Positions 15,275 to 25,354 of a DNA stretch of 64,000 bases are shown one piece after another (position 1 is the stretch's first letter; each line of letters starts with the position of its first letter). The notes under the pieces are model-generated. The model had not been told where the DNA came from, did no database searches, and was given only the letters and a program-made list of their open reading frames with translations. The DNA is from Chionoecetes opilio (lineage: Eukaryota > Arthropoda > Malacostraca > Decapoda > Majidae): positions 31,001 to 95,000 of the forward strand of contig JACEEZ010020504.1 of the NCBI GenBank assembly GCA_016584305.1, read 5' to 3'. The position numbers and the translations under genes were made by a program.

Positions 15275-16171
15275 TCTATGATTATGATAAAGATAAGGGT
15301 TTGTGTTCGGACAGAAGGGTTTTTACTTTCAGTCAACATCAAAGGGACGTCGTTATAAACCTCAACTTGTAGATCTAACCATCAGCAGATTTTTAAACCT
15401 ACTCACCCGTCGGAAATGAAAAAAAAATTTAAAAGGGTAGTCTGGGGGGGGGGACCCCCCAGGGGTGGAAGGTTAGAGCCGAAACCCAAAGTCCAGGTTT
15501 GGGTTTTGTGAAAATAGGGGGGGTTGGGGGGGCACAGCCCCCCCCCCCCCCCCTTAGTTAAGTCAATTGTAGGTCACAAGATAGAGTATTGTATTAAACT
15601 GCAGTTTTACCGACGGAAGAAAGATTTGCCGCGCCATTATGATTACTTACCCTGCTGCTGCTGCCTGCTAACTACTGCTACCCACCACGCCACACCTTGG
15701 TTACCTGCCACCCAACGCGACAACCCAAACACTCACACCACAACACTTAAAGCTTACAACATAACAAACACTTTTGGCCAGCTGTTGGATTGCTCGGCGA
15801 GGCTTTGTTCTGCGTGACGTAACGTACCTTCCTTCGACGCCATTCCTTGGTTGTTTGCCAGCCAAAATTGTTAATCGAGTTATTTCTTTTTCCGCCATCC
15901 CTGCCTCACCAGGCCACGCCCAACACTTGTGCCCAGCCCTTATATGGCATCACAACCATCCTATCAGCTTCACAACACACCTATATGCCCAGTAGGCGGT
16001 AATTCATACTATCAAAACACCGGGCGGGGTTTCAGCGCCAAGCAGCTGTTGCGCGGACATGTTGTTTTTGCTTAATGTTGTTAAAAATTACCTTCTGCGC
16101 ATGCGCGAGAATCCGGAGGCAGACCCAAACACCAGCCGCGAAATATCATCAAATCTTGTGAGTTGTCTTTT
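15275..16171. other. unassigned; polyC run and CTG/CCA-rich stretch
   Basis: A C-run occurs at about 15539-15553. Between 15600 and 16080 the sequence becomes clean and moderately GC-rich (CTGCTGCTG near 15650, CCACCACGCC) but gives no convincing gene. Open frames here are short and resemble nothing I know. Confidence 0.4.
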
Positions 16172-16174
16172 TTA

Positions 16175-16825
16175 AGCCCCGTCCACACTACCACTCCCCA
16201 CCGTCGGTGCTTGCCGTCGGTGCTTGCCGACGGGAAGCGCCGTTGCCAGGGTTGTGTCCACACGAACGGTTTTGTTCGGCGGTCAGCCCGCTTCCTGATT
16301 TCAAAGTGAGAGTCATGTTTTCTGCATATCGTGTACTCTCACTCGAGATTATGAAATAACCAAAAACTGACCCAACTATCATCTTCATGACACATTTCTG
16401 CATATCATAAGCAAGAAAAATATACGAAAACCTTTTTGTGTATTCTAAAAAATATAGCAAAAAGAAATAAACATTTTTCTCACTTTTTTGTCTTCAACTC
16501 GCTGCAATTTCCCGACCATTTCTCCCATTTAATTTTTTATCACATACTCGTAATCAGCTGACTTTCTTGGTTCTGATGGTATACGGTACATAGCAATGCA
16601 AAAATATCTAGATAGTGAAAACTGCCGATAACTTGCAGCATGTGTTTGGCGCTGACCCGTGAGTGACGGGCATGCCCGCCCAATATTAAACCTGCTGAAT
16701 GTTGGCGGGCAGCGCCGACGGTTACATTTTGCTCGTCGGCATCGTGTCCACACTGCCACTTTTGAGTGACGAACACTGTTCGGCGGCCAGCGCCGACGGT
16801 GGTGAGTGGCAGTGTGGACGGGGCT
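16175..16825. mobile_element. Harbinger-type MITE with TTA target duplication
   Basis: The left end AGCCCCGTCCACACTACCAC is mirrored by the right end (inverted: AGCCCCGTCCACACTGCCAC). The similarity continues into CACCGTCGGYGCT. TTA flanks both sides exactly (16172-16174 and 16826-16828). A 3-base TWA duplication with such ends is the mark of PIF/Harbinger non-autonomous elements. The subterminal GCCGACGGTGGTGAG/CCGTCGGTGCTTGCC blocks are repeated twice on each side. The 651-bp interior has no transposase. Confidence 0.8.
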
Positions 16826-16914
16826 TTAGGCATGGCTTTTTCAATACTTTGAGCAACTGCTATTACTTGTAAGTGCTCCCATAGAGAGATAGTGCCTTCA
16901 ATTTACCGTAACAT

Positions 16915-17255
16915 GTTTCATGGCAGCAGCAAAGGTGTGAAACAGGTGAAATAGGACAATCAAATCAGGTCAGGATTCAGGAACTATCACGTATGGTTCT
17001 CAGCAGGCATTTGCTAGCTTTTGCTTGCTTATCGGTGCATGTAACCACTCTCAACAAATTACAAGTGCTTAAGAGTTGCCTGTAATATCTTTCATGGCAG
17101 CAGCAAAGGTGTGAAACAGGTGAAATATGACAGACAAATCAGGTCAGTATGGAGGGCTTTAGAAATACGTACGTGTGTTTTTATTTGACATAATTCGTAG
17201 CCTCTGCTTGGTTGTCAATGTATGTAATCACTCTCATGAAGAAATAGTGACTCGA
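16915..17255. repeat. tandem duplication, ~174-bp unit, two copies plus part of a third
   Basis: CATGGCAGCAGCAAAGGTGT followed by GAAACAGGTGAAATA begins at 16919 and again at 17093, with the same downstream order (ATCAGGTCAG, CTCTCA near 17045 and 17230). Units differ by many substitutions, so this is an old duplication. Confidence 0.75.
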
Positions 17256-17389
17256 TGATGCCTGTATCATATTGAGGACACATATGAAGCTTGAAAACAA
17301 TTCAAGTAAGTAAAAAAGTTTATGGAACTGTCGCCGATAGGTACTCTCGCCGAAACACCAACCGAGAACTCTAGCCGACCCAGCAAACA

Positions 17390-17545
17390 CAAAGACGGAG
17401 GGCCTCCGGAGGCCCTCCGTATGTCTTACCGGCGGCCCGACGGAAGTGTACGACGTAGGGCCGCTGGGGATTTGCTCAGAGGCTCACCGACGGGCCGCTC
17501 CCAGCGGCCCGCCGTAGGGCATATGACCATTTGCCGCTGTTATAT
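17390..17545. repeat. GC-rich short palindromes
   Basis: GACGGAGGGCCTCCGGAGGC, continuing CCTCCGT (17394-17420), is a perfect palindrome. CGGGCCGCTCCCAGCGGCCCG (about 17492-17512) is another. They sit directly beside the foldback element and may be part of the same element. Confidence 0.7.
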
Positions 17546-17557
17546 TAACTGATTGAG

Positions 17558-17968
17558 GAATATTTACGGTTACACTTTCTAAGCATATTGCAGATACAGT
17601 AATGTTTTTAGAGGTGTTGCACAGACCATTAGCCGCTAAAGACTGATGGGCCCGTACCGAGAGTCCTGCTGAAGGGCGAGCGACAACCTTCGTTGACAGG
17701 AAGGGTACCATAAAAGGGATATTTTTCGTTATGAAGAGCAGCAACGACGGTCGTCAAAGACACGAAGGTGACCGTGTCTTTGTGCCGACCTACGTCGCTG
17801 CTCTTCGTTCCGAAAAATATCCCTTTTATGGTACCCTTCCTGTCAACGAAGGTCGTCGCTCAACCTTCATCATGACTCTCGGTACGGGCCATGGACTGTT
17901 AAAACACCCATAAAACATTACTAAATATGCAATATGCTCTAAGTACAAGCCAAAATATTTTTGTCGTT
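17558..17968. mobile_element. foldback element, ~200-bp arms with an 8-base loop
   Basis: The left arm (17558-17765) and right arm (17774-17968) are inverted copies. Matching blocks include GGAAGGGTACCATAAAAGGG with ATATTTTTCG, AAGAGCAGC, and CAAAGACACG on either side of the centre near 17770. The outer blocks AAGCATATTGCAGATACAGT and AATGTTTT also match with some substitutions. The inner 130 bases are almost identical while the outer 70 have diverged. No coding frame is meaningful here. The symmetrical open frames are by-products of the palindrome. Confidence 0.85.
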
Positions 17969-18379
17969 ATCCAGTAATATGATGAAGAGAACCACAAATC
18001 ACTTTGGACTTCGTTTATTTTTTATTAACACAAAAAAATTCCGCATTGGATTTACATGGTGGAACAGCCATGAAGAACGAGATGAATGAAGATTGAAGAT
18101 TTGTAATCGAGATCCATTTCAACATTTAAATAATTTGCAGGCCATACAAAACATACAAAATTATGAACTATAAAATTAACCAGATATTTTTGGTCAACCT
18201 TTTCAAACACTCGAATTAGCAGGATTTCCTTCCTATTTTACTTCCTGTACCTATCCATCCACCTTCATATACCACTCTGCTGTCATACCATCCTGTCTCT
18301 ATAATATCATACGCCTTTCCTTTTAACATAAGGGCAGATGCGCTAGGGAATACTGTAATACTGTAATACTGTCCACTGT
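17969..18379. other. AT-rich, no feature recognised
   Basis: Neither coding nor repeat structure stands out apart from a triple TACTGTAA near 18352-18375 at the start of the following AT-rich repeat. Confidence 0.5.
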
Positions 18380-18490
18380 AAATAAATAAATAAATAAATA
18401 TATATATATAAATATATATATATAAATATATATATAAATATATATATAAATATATATATAAATATATATATAAATATATTTTATATATAT

Positions 18491-18541
<51 letters not shown>

Positions 18542-18542
18542 G
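18380..18542. repeat. AT-rich microsatellite, (AAAT)n to (AT)n
   Basis: AAAT units are followed by eight or so TATATATAAA-type units and then pure (AT)n. Confidence 0.95.
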
Positions 18543-18779
18543 TCACTGCAAAAAAAAAATTAGGACAAGAACGTCTTCAGATTTTTTGCCCTTCTCAGTG
18601 ATGTTAAAATTTCTTGGGTTTGTCGTATATCTGACATCTCACTGGGCTGGAGGTTAGTCCTCACAGTGCTCCACATCGCTCAGGCTGCACTAAGATATGT
18701 ATGAAGGGGAGAGGGTTGCCATCTTTGCTCCTTGCGCCTAAATTTCCCCATCACCCCACCTTCCTCTACCCCCTCCCCC

Positions 18780-18985
18780 AGGTCTACAGATGCATTTTGC
18801 CTGACAAATCCATTGTTAAGAAGACACATATAGTCACTTTGTACAGTGGTGGCAAGTCCATGAGCCAGATAGCATGGGAGACGGGAACCTCCAAAAATGC
18901 TGTCTCAATCTGGTGCATGCAGGCTCTAAATGATGAGTTGGTAACTAGTTTGGTGGAAAAAGAGTTAGAACGACCTCGGAAAATG
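18780..18985 (+). pseudogene. Tc1/mariner transposase, N-terminal helix-turn-helix fragment
   Basis: Translation gives LPDKSIVKKTHIVTLYSGGK, SMSQIAWETGTSKNAVSIWC and LVTSLVEKELERPRK. This is the first paired-like helix-turn-helix of Tc1-type transposases followed by the start of the GRPRK linker (here ERPRK). The frame ends in a simple duplicated stretch, and no DDE catalytic domain follows within the window, so only the DNA-binding start remains. Its last 40 bases are copied in inverted orientation at 19042-19082. Confidence 0.7.
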
Positions 18986-19082
18986 TCAGACTTGCTTGCT
19001 TGGTCTTCTTTGTGTTCCATGTTGCTTGGTCTTCTTTGACGTTTTCCGAGGTCGTTCTAACTCTTTTTCCACCAAACTAGTG
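18943..19082. repeat. perfect 40-bp inverted repeat around a duplicated spacer
   Basis: ACTAGTTTGGTGGAAAAAGA followed by GTTAGAACGACCTCGG (left) is mirrored exactly on the right. The 58-base spacer contains TTGCTTGGTCTTCTTTG twice. The left arm is the coding end of the Tc1 fragment. Confidence 0.9.
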
Positions 19083-19380
19083 GTGAGAGATGAGATGGTG
19101 TGAGACATGAATTAAGAGAAGGGAAAAAAAGAGAGAAAAAAAAAAGTTCCTTTCGCAGGTTTATCACTCCTCCTTTTCCTCTTCATGTCTCACACCATCT
19201 CACCACCACAGCTGTCACTATAACACCCTCTTCCTCTTTCCCCCCACCACACACCCCTCCCTCCCACGGCATCCACACAGCCCTAACTCCCCCTACACTA
19301 CATCAAACACGGGAACAAGGAAGCTACAGAACGTGTCTCTAGCTTCCTTGCATGGGAATGAAGCGTAAAGTATACATACA
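19083..19380. repeat. second inverted repeat and short hairpin
   Basis: GAGATGGTGTGAGACATGAA (about 19090-19112) is mirrored by TTCATGTCTCACACCATCTC (about 19182-19202). A further hairpin AAGGAAGCTA...TAGCTTCCTT lies at about 19317-19348. Between 19380 and 19620 I see nothing else. Confidence 0.7.
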
Positions 19381-19621
19381 CCCAGTTCCTGAAGTGAACA
19401 AGTTTTTTTGTGGGGCCTGCCTCTTATTTTTCTATCGGTGTCTGCCTGAAAATCCGTGAAAATGTACTAGTTGTGACAGCATATTTGTATGTCTTTAAAA
19501 CATTTCTGTCGATATGTATGTGTATTTATGAACGTGTTCTTGTATTATTTCATTCTTCATCTTTTGGTTTCATGTCTGGCTCAATATAAACAGGTATGAG
19601 ACACTTTAATTCAGGTCAGTT

Positions 19622-19975
19622 AGGCATCAAGTGAGTGGGCCAGCAGACTGGTTAACTCCTGCCGCACGGCGGCACGTCGATCGCACGCGCACCACAGGAC
19701 ACCCTTGAGCGAGGTATATTCTTGTAGCGTCTTTGGCGACTTGCCCTGCGGGGTATGCCTCCAATGATTGATGCGATCAGGCTTAAGTGTTGTTCTCCTG
19801 AGCCAACACCAGCCTGAGGAGTAGCTGCTCCACGGCACTGTTGTGCCTCTTCTGCTCTATCTGGCATCTGCTCCCTTGCCGCATCCTCCATTCACCTGTC
19901 ATGGTTTGTAGCTGAAGTCGGCGCATACACTGAAGCCGCCGCCTGCTGAAGATGTTCAGAATCAATTCTACAATA
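19622..19975 (-). other. coding-like stretch of unknown gene, low confidence
   Basis: On the minus strand one frame reads AAASVYAPTSATNHDR, a stop, then MEDAAREQMPDRAEEAQQCR, AATPQAGVGSGEQHLSLIAS and IIGGIPRRASR. The base composition is more GC-rich than the surroundings, and a polypyrimidine plus CAG acceptor-like site lies just upstream (about 19953). I do not recognise the protein. It could be a terminal exon of a host gene or a relic of a transposon-associated Myb/SANT-type protein. The in-frame stop and the lack of clear exons on either side keep confidence low. Confidence 0.2.
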
Positions 19976-21339
19976 TATAGTATGACTTCTACACTGATCA
20001 TATTGAAAGCAGACGCACAACAAAATATTTTTTAAGTACATGTAATTGACATACGGTACTGTATATGGCAACAGCCACATGTCTGTGAATGAGGACAGAT
20101 AATGGAGTATGTACTGTAGTACATATTTAGGGCAAATCTTTTTTAATCCAGACAAATTATTACTCCCACAAGGTTCAGGAACCAATAATGGCTTATGGTT
20201 AATGGTTAATATAATGTGACCCTCATATTGTCAGTCAAAAATGCATCCCAGTCCAAATTCATAATAAAGGTAAGGCGAGATACTGCTTGTAAACTTTTCT
20301 GGTATATGTGATGTAACTAAATTCACCAAAATGCATTCAGTTTATCATTACATGTTAGTATAGGATTACATTCATTGATTGAGAAGTTTGTAGAACCATC
20401 TCTCTGTCAGTGAATAGGTGGCATTTCCTCAGAAGGTTAGTCACAAAGGAGAAATTTGTGCAGAGGTTAGTAACACAGGTTCCAATGGAGTTGGCACCAC
20501 ACACTATAGGCACAGAAAGGAAAGGTAGGATTGGGCAAGCATTAGTTTAACCCCCATACATCATAGAAGCAATATTATCACCTTGGTGGAAAGCTTGGGT
20601 TAGCATTAGTGAAAACAACTCTTCAACTTACTCTTCTGGAACTCTTATTCTCTTTCTCTCTCAATTTCCATCTTTTACACACTCTTCCAAACCTGAGAAA
20701 AAAAAGAAAACAATCCCGTATTACAGTTTCTCAAAGGTGAAGGCCATACTGTTGGGAGTAGGTTTACAAGTGCATCATGATGTGTACATTTCTTGAGTCA
20801 CTTGTTCACTTAAAGCACTCCACATTACATACGAAGCATTCAATAAAAAAATTACTTAGAAAGAGAGTTGGGACATGGTGCAGGAAGTCCACAATGTAGA
20901 CAGGTGTGCTGCAGTGGCTAAAGGGGGAAGAAAGGAAGACATGCTTAGCAATGATCCCAGCAATGACAGAAACAAGCTCCGAAGGGATTCCTGGAAGGAA
21001 ATGTACAAGAAAATATACATTCACATGTAGAGGCATTGTTGGCGTTATAGGTAGTTAGGCTGTGTCTGATTGAAAAAGATACCTAAATTGTCATTGCACC
21101 CTGGTAACCGAATGTTGCATCATGATAGATAAATACATGACATGTAAGCTCTATATCAATTCGACACACAAGTCCTACCTACCTATAACGATAACAGCAT
21201 AGCTGTGCAAGCAAAGGAATCACTGCATCTGGTATATACATGAACCATTAGGTGCTCGAAAAGTCTGAGGGCAACAAATTTTTTCTTCAATCCAATAGCT
21301 GTTGCTGCCTTCATCTGCATTGAGAACACCACCCATGAG

Positions 21340-21392
<53 letters not shown>

Positions 21393-22460
21393 ATAAAAAC
21401 ATGTAAAATTATGATGGCAAATAATATTGCCATTACATTTTTTATAAGCTTTTAAGAGCCTGACACATTCAAACACACTTGTACAATAAAATATTATAAA
21501 ACAACCATCAAAGGAATACTATATCCATCATTATTATCTTAATCTCACAATACATACCATTTCCTGCATTCTGAAGGCGATGTTAGACCACTAAATCCAC
21601 TGGTCCTTTCATCCCTGCTGGTCAAGCGTTGGTAATTTTGACAACCAGTGCCACCAGCGCCTCAGTTCTGGGGACGTTCCACATACCGAAGTCACGACTC
21701 CCCCATGATGTGATGGATCTGCGAGAAGCATTCATAAGTGTTATGTCTCATAGAAGTGATCAGTATTTTTTTTTTTAAAGTAAACATAATTCATGGCCCG
21801 AGCAAAAAATAAACGTAATCATCCACTTTAAAGCAAAAAAAATTACTCACGCGTTACTCAGGTTAGGTTAGTTTACTGCTCTATTGAGGAAAAGAACGTG
21901 CTGACTGATTGAGGGTTAAAAAATATCTTCGTGATAAAAAACATAAAATAACAGTCACATAACGGGTGATATTTTCCGCAATAAGGAGGGTTCCCTAAAA
22001 CCAATCTTTACCCTAATTTATTATTGAAAAGCAACTAAACCCATTGTTTGCAATACATAATTCAGTAAAGCTAATTTAATGTACCTTGAATAAAATGTCC
22101 ATGCATACAACCATCAGCACTCTGCAGTGTATCAAGCACCATGCTGCATCCTGGTCTGCAGCAGTGGTACATGCTTTATAAAAAAGAGAAAGAACAAAAT
22201 TAAATGGTAAAGAACATTTCTGCGTCGTTGAGTTCTAAGTTGGTGTTTTGCCGTGAATTCCTATCAGCGACAATTCCATGAACATTCCACGATATTTCAA
22301 AACAAAGTTGTTGTTTTTATTTCGGTAATATTTCAATGTTGCAAATTTACGGTAACTGGAAATTTCAGTACCTTTACACTATTAATTTAAGGTTTTCCTC
22401 GACTTACAGGTAATTGTATATGTGGGATGTGAATGGCGGAGGAATACAACATTTAATTAT
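19976..22460. other. ordinary-looking non-coding DNA with one (GA)n tract
   Basis: No gene seen. A pure (GA)n tract lies at about 21341-21390. The sequence reads cleanly, without the homopolymer noise of other regions, and contains no recognisable element ends. Confidence 0.5.
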
Positions 22461-22463
22461 TAG

Positions 22464-22512
22464 TAGCTGTGTGGCCTGCCTTTTTCGGTAAACCCGTACG
22501 TACCTCTAACAT
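22464..22512. mobile_element. tRNA-SINE body fragment
   Basis: GCCTTTTTCGGTAAACCC...TACCTCTAACATGGCGCAGT matches the segment just after the tRNA-like head of the SINE at 59557 (GCCTTTTCGGTGAACCC, then CTACCTCTAACATGGCGCAG). The tRNA-like head itself is not visible here. Confidence 0.6.
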
Positions 22513-22559
22513 GGCGCAGTAACAGGCGCTAACCCGACCTATCTGTGACCCAGCAACGA

Positions 22560-22666
22560 CAGTATTGACCTCAGACACAGTACTTGACCTGTTAAACAAA
22601 GGCCATGACCTCCCCAGTATTGGGAGGATTGACCTCCGACGATGTATTTGACCTATGACCTGACCT
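22560..22666. promoter_or_regulatory. cluster of AGGTCA (TGACCT) nuclear-receptor-like half-sites
   Basis: TGACCT occurs at about 22566, 22585, 22606, 22632, 22649 and 22656, plus GACCT at 22662. The pair TGACCTATGACCT (22649-22661) is a one-base-spaced direct repeat (DR1). Two more copies lie at about 22972 and 22995. AGGTCA is the core half-site of nuclear receptors such as RXR and HNF4. Whether these are functional or simply a short repeat is unknown. Confidence 0.35.
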
Positions 22667-23236
22667 AACTAACGGTGTGCTGCGATGAAGAACAGTAGGG
22701 GGAGGTGGTGTGGGTGTAGGGGGGGTTGGGGTAGCAGTAGAAATGGTAGTGGTATGGGGTTTTCTGAGAGACAAAGAGGAGTAGGAATGGGAGAAAAGTG
22801 GATGAGAGGAGGAAGAGGAGGAGGAGGAGGGGATAGTATGTAGATGGGACAAGGAAGAGGAAGAGGCGGAGGAGGAGGAGGAAGGAATCCTCTTCCTTCC
22901 TCCTCCAGGGTACCAGGGTACCAGGAAAGACCAGGGTACGAATTTTCCTTCCCAAACGGCATTAAAAAATTGACCTCTCTCGCAGCTTTCGGCTTGACCT
23001 GAGATTGACTCGCTCCGACCCGACCTAAACTTGCTATGGAGTTCCGGAGTGGATATGGAATGGTGTTTGTGTAGTTTAGAGGTGGATGGGTGGTGGTGGG
23101 GGAAGTGTCGGATGGGGGAGGGTGGAGGGGAGAGGAAGGAGGCAGTAGTGGTGGTGGTGGTAGAGGTTGGGGTTCGGTCAGTTTGGTGGATTTTCAGCCT
23201 GGGTAGTGGTAGTTTGTGTTGCCTCTCTGGTTGAAG
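22592..23236 (-). CDS. possible terminal exon of a three-exon gene (Ser/Pro/Thr-rich)
   Basis: From an acceptor site (TTTATATTTCAG, ending at 23237) an uninterrupted frame of 214 codons runs to TAA at 22592-22594. It begins LQPERQHKLPLPRLKIHQTD, is rich in Ser, Pro, His and Thr, and includes a non-repetitive centre (SISGQAESCERGQFFNAVWE). It ends NPPNTGEVMAFV. The phase (0) fits the upstream exon at 25177-25249, which in turn fits the exon at 26765-26906. Caveats: much of the stretch is GGA- and GGT-type simple sequence that rarely contains stops. I do not recognise the protein, and no domain is visible. The last 70 bases overlap a cluster of AGGTCA-type motifs. Confidence 0.35.
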   Translation of the reverse strand, partial: LQPERQHKLPLPRLKIHQTDRTPTSTTTTTTASFLSPPPSPIRHFPHHHPSTSKLHKHHSISTPELHSKFRSGRSESISGQAESCERGQFFNAVWEGKFVPWSFLVPWYPGGGRKRIPSSSSSASSSSLSHLHTIPSSSSSSSSHPLFSHSYSSLSLRKPHTTTISTATPTPPTPTPPPPTVLHRSTPLVRSGHRSNTSSEVNPPNTGEVMAFV

Positions 23237-23249
23237 CTGAAATATAAAG

Positions 23250-23470
23250 GGATATATGATAGTAGTAGTAGTGGTAGTAGCAGTGGTGGTGGTAGTAGTT
23301 GTCTTAGAAGTAGTAGGTAGTAGTGGTTTTAGTAGTAGTAGTAATAACTTTAGAAGTAATAGTAGTAGTGGTTTTAGTAGTATTGGTAGTAGTAGTAGTA
23401 GTAGTTTTAGAAGTAGTAGTAGTTTTGGAAGTACGTAGTAGTGGTAGTAGTAGTCGTTTTAGAAGTATCA
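23250..23470. repeat. (GTA)n-rich trinucleotide tract
   Basis: About 220 bases of AGT/GTA/GGT units with TTT interruptions occupy the start of the intron next to the putative terminal exon. Confidence 0.9.
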
Positions 23471-23569
23471 TGAAGTATTTAGAAGCTCATGTTAATTTGA
23501 ATATTTGATTTTAATACTTCAACCTAAGAGGAAAACAGAGGAATACAAAGGAAGAAGGAAGAGGGGAAG

Positions 23570-25170
23570 GAGGAGGAGGAATACATAGAAATACATAGGA
23601 AGAAGGAGGAGGAATACATAAATACATAGGAAGGAGGAGAAATACATAGAAATACATAGGAAGGAAAGGGAATACATAGAAATACATAGGAAGAAGGAGG
23701 AGGAGGAATACATAGAAATACATAGGAAGAAGGAGGAGGAATACATAAATACATAGGAAGGAGGAGAAATACATAGAAATACATAGGAAGGAAAGGGAAT
23801 ACATAGAAATACATAGGAAGGAGGAGGAGGAATACATAGAAATACATAGGAAGGAGGAGGAGGAATACATAGAAATACATAGGAAGAAGGAGGAGGAGGA
23901 ATACATAGAAATACATAGGAAGGAAAGGGAATACATAGAAATACATAGGAAGAAGGAGGAGGAATACATAGAAATACATAGGAAGAAGGAGGAGGAGGAA
24001 TACATAGAAATACATAGGAAGGAGGAGGAGGAATACATAAATACATAGGAAGGAGGAGAAATACATAGAAATACATAGGAAGGAAAGGGAATACATAGAA
24101 ATACATAGGAAGAAGGAGGAGGAGGAATACATAGAAATACATAGGAAGAAGGAGGAGGAATACATAGAAATACATAGGAAGGAGGAGGAATACATAGAAA
24201 TACATAGGAAGGAGGAGGAGGAATACATAGAAATACATAGGAAGAAGGAGGAGGAGGAATTACATAGAAATACATAGGAAGAAGGAGGAGGAGGAATACA
24301 TAGAAATACATAGGAAGGAGGAGGAGGAATACATAGAAATACATAGGAAGAAGGAGGAGGAATACATAGAAATACATAGGAAGGAAAGGGAATACATAGA
24401 AATACATAGGAAGGAGGAGGAATACATAGAAATACATAGGAAGAAGGAGGAGGAATACATAGAAATACATAGGAAGGAGGAGGAATACATAGAAATACAT
24501 AGGAAGGAGGAGGAGGAATACATAGAAATACATAGGAAGAAGGAGGAGGAGGAATACATAAAAATACATAGGAAGAAGGAGGAGGAGGAATACATAGAAA
24601 TACATAGGAAGGAGGAGGAGGAAAAACATAGAAATACATAGGAAGAAGGAGGAGGAATACATAGAAATACATAGGAAGGAGGAGGAATACATAGAAATAC
24701 ATAGGAAGGAGGAGGAGGAATACATAGAAATACATAGGAAGGAGGAGGAATACATAGAAATACATAGGAAGGAGGAGGAGGAATACATAGAAATACATAG
24801 GAAGGAGGAGGAATACATAGAAATACATAGGAAGGAGGAGGAATACATAGAAATACATAGGAAGGAGGAGGAGGAATACATAGAAATACATAGGAAGAAG
24901 GAGGAGGAGGAATACATAGAAATACATAGGAAGAAGGAGGAGGAATACATAGAAATACATAGGAAGGAGGAGGAGGAATACATAGAAATACATAGGAAGA
25001 AGGAGGAGGAATACATAGAAATACATAGGAAGGAGGAATACATAGAAATACATAGGAAGGAGGAGGAGGAATACATAGAAATACATAGGAAGAAGGAGGA
25101 GGAATACATAGAAATACATAGGAAGAAGGAGGAGGAGGAGGAATACATAGAAATACATAGGAAGGAGGAG
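23570..25170. repeat. 1.6-kb minisatellite, ~30-36-bp unit with higher-order structure
   Basis: About fifty units consist of a constant part AATACATAGAAATACATAGG and a variable purine part: GAAGAAGGAGGAGG, GAAGGAGGAGG, GAAGGAAAGG or GAAGGAGGAG. Units of 30, 33 and 36 bp differ by whole GGA triplets. A composite block (a short unit lacking two bases, AATACATAAATACATAGG, followed by the GGAGAAATAC and GGAAAGGG units) recurs at about 23610, 23735 and 24030, which shows a higher-order repeat. The minus strand has no stop in any frame of a standard unit, so it gives spurious open frames of up to 603 codons encoding MYFYVFLLLLP-type repeats. I do not regard these as proteins. Confidence 0.95.
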
Positions 25171-25176
25171 TCTTAC

Positions 25177-25249
25177 CCTGGAGGCTGAGTGGGAGGTCTT
25201 GAGTCTGTGGGTGCGGCTGACCCTTGAAGTGCTGCGGGAGAACCTGCTG
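25177..25249 (-). CDS. possible internal exon between two minisatellites
   Basis: A 73-base segment is bounded on the minus strand by a strong acceptor (CACCTTTTGTACCC then TTGTTTCAG, ending at 25250) and a consensus donor (CCAGG|GTAAGA). Joined to the upstream exon (phase 2) it reads GSRFSRSTSRVSRTHRLKTS then HSASR and ends in phase 0, which is the phase needed by the exon at 23236. The segment is distinctly non-repetitive and GC-rich and lies between 1.6 kb and 0.9 kb minisatellites. The other two frames are also open, so the reading frame rests on the phase argument alone. Confidence 0.4.
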
Positions 25250-25354
25250 CTGAAACAAGGGTACAAAAGGTGAAGGAAAACCACCACCCACCCCAACCCT
25301 AAAAAAAAAAATAATAATAATAGTAAATACAGCAAGAAAATACATTAATAGCTT

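Noticed and set aside
17645..17913. Open frames in the palindrome
   Set aside because: They appear on both strands as mirror images and have no protein-like character.
23511..25335. Very long open frames (up to 603 codons) on the minus strand
   Set aside because: They arise because the minisatellite unit has no stop in these frames. The peptide is a simple repeat, several frames are open at once and no start context or domain exists.
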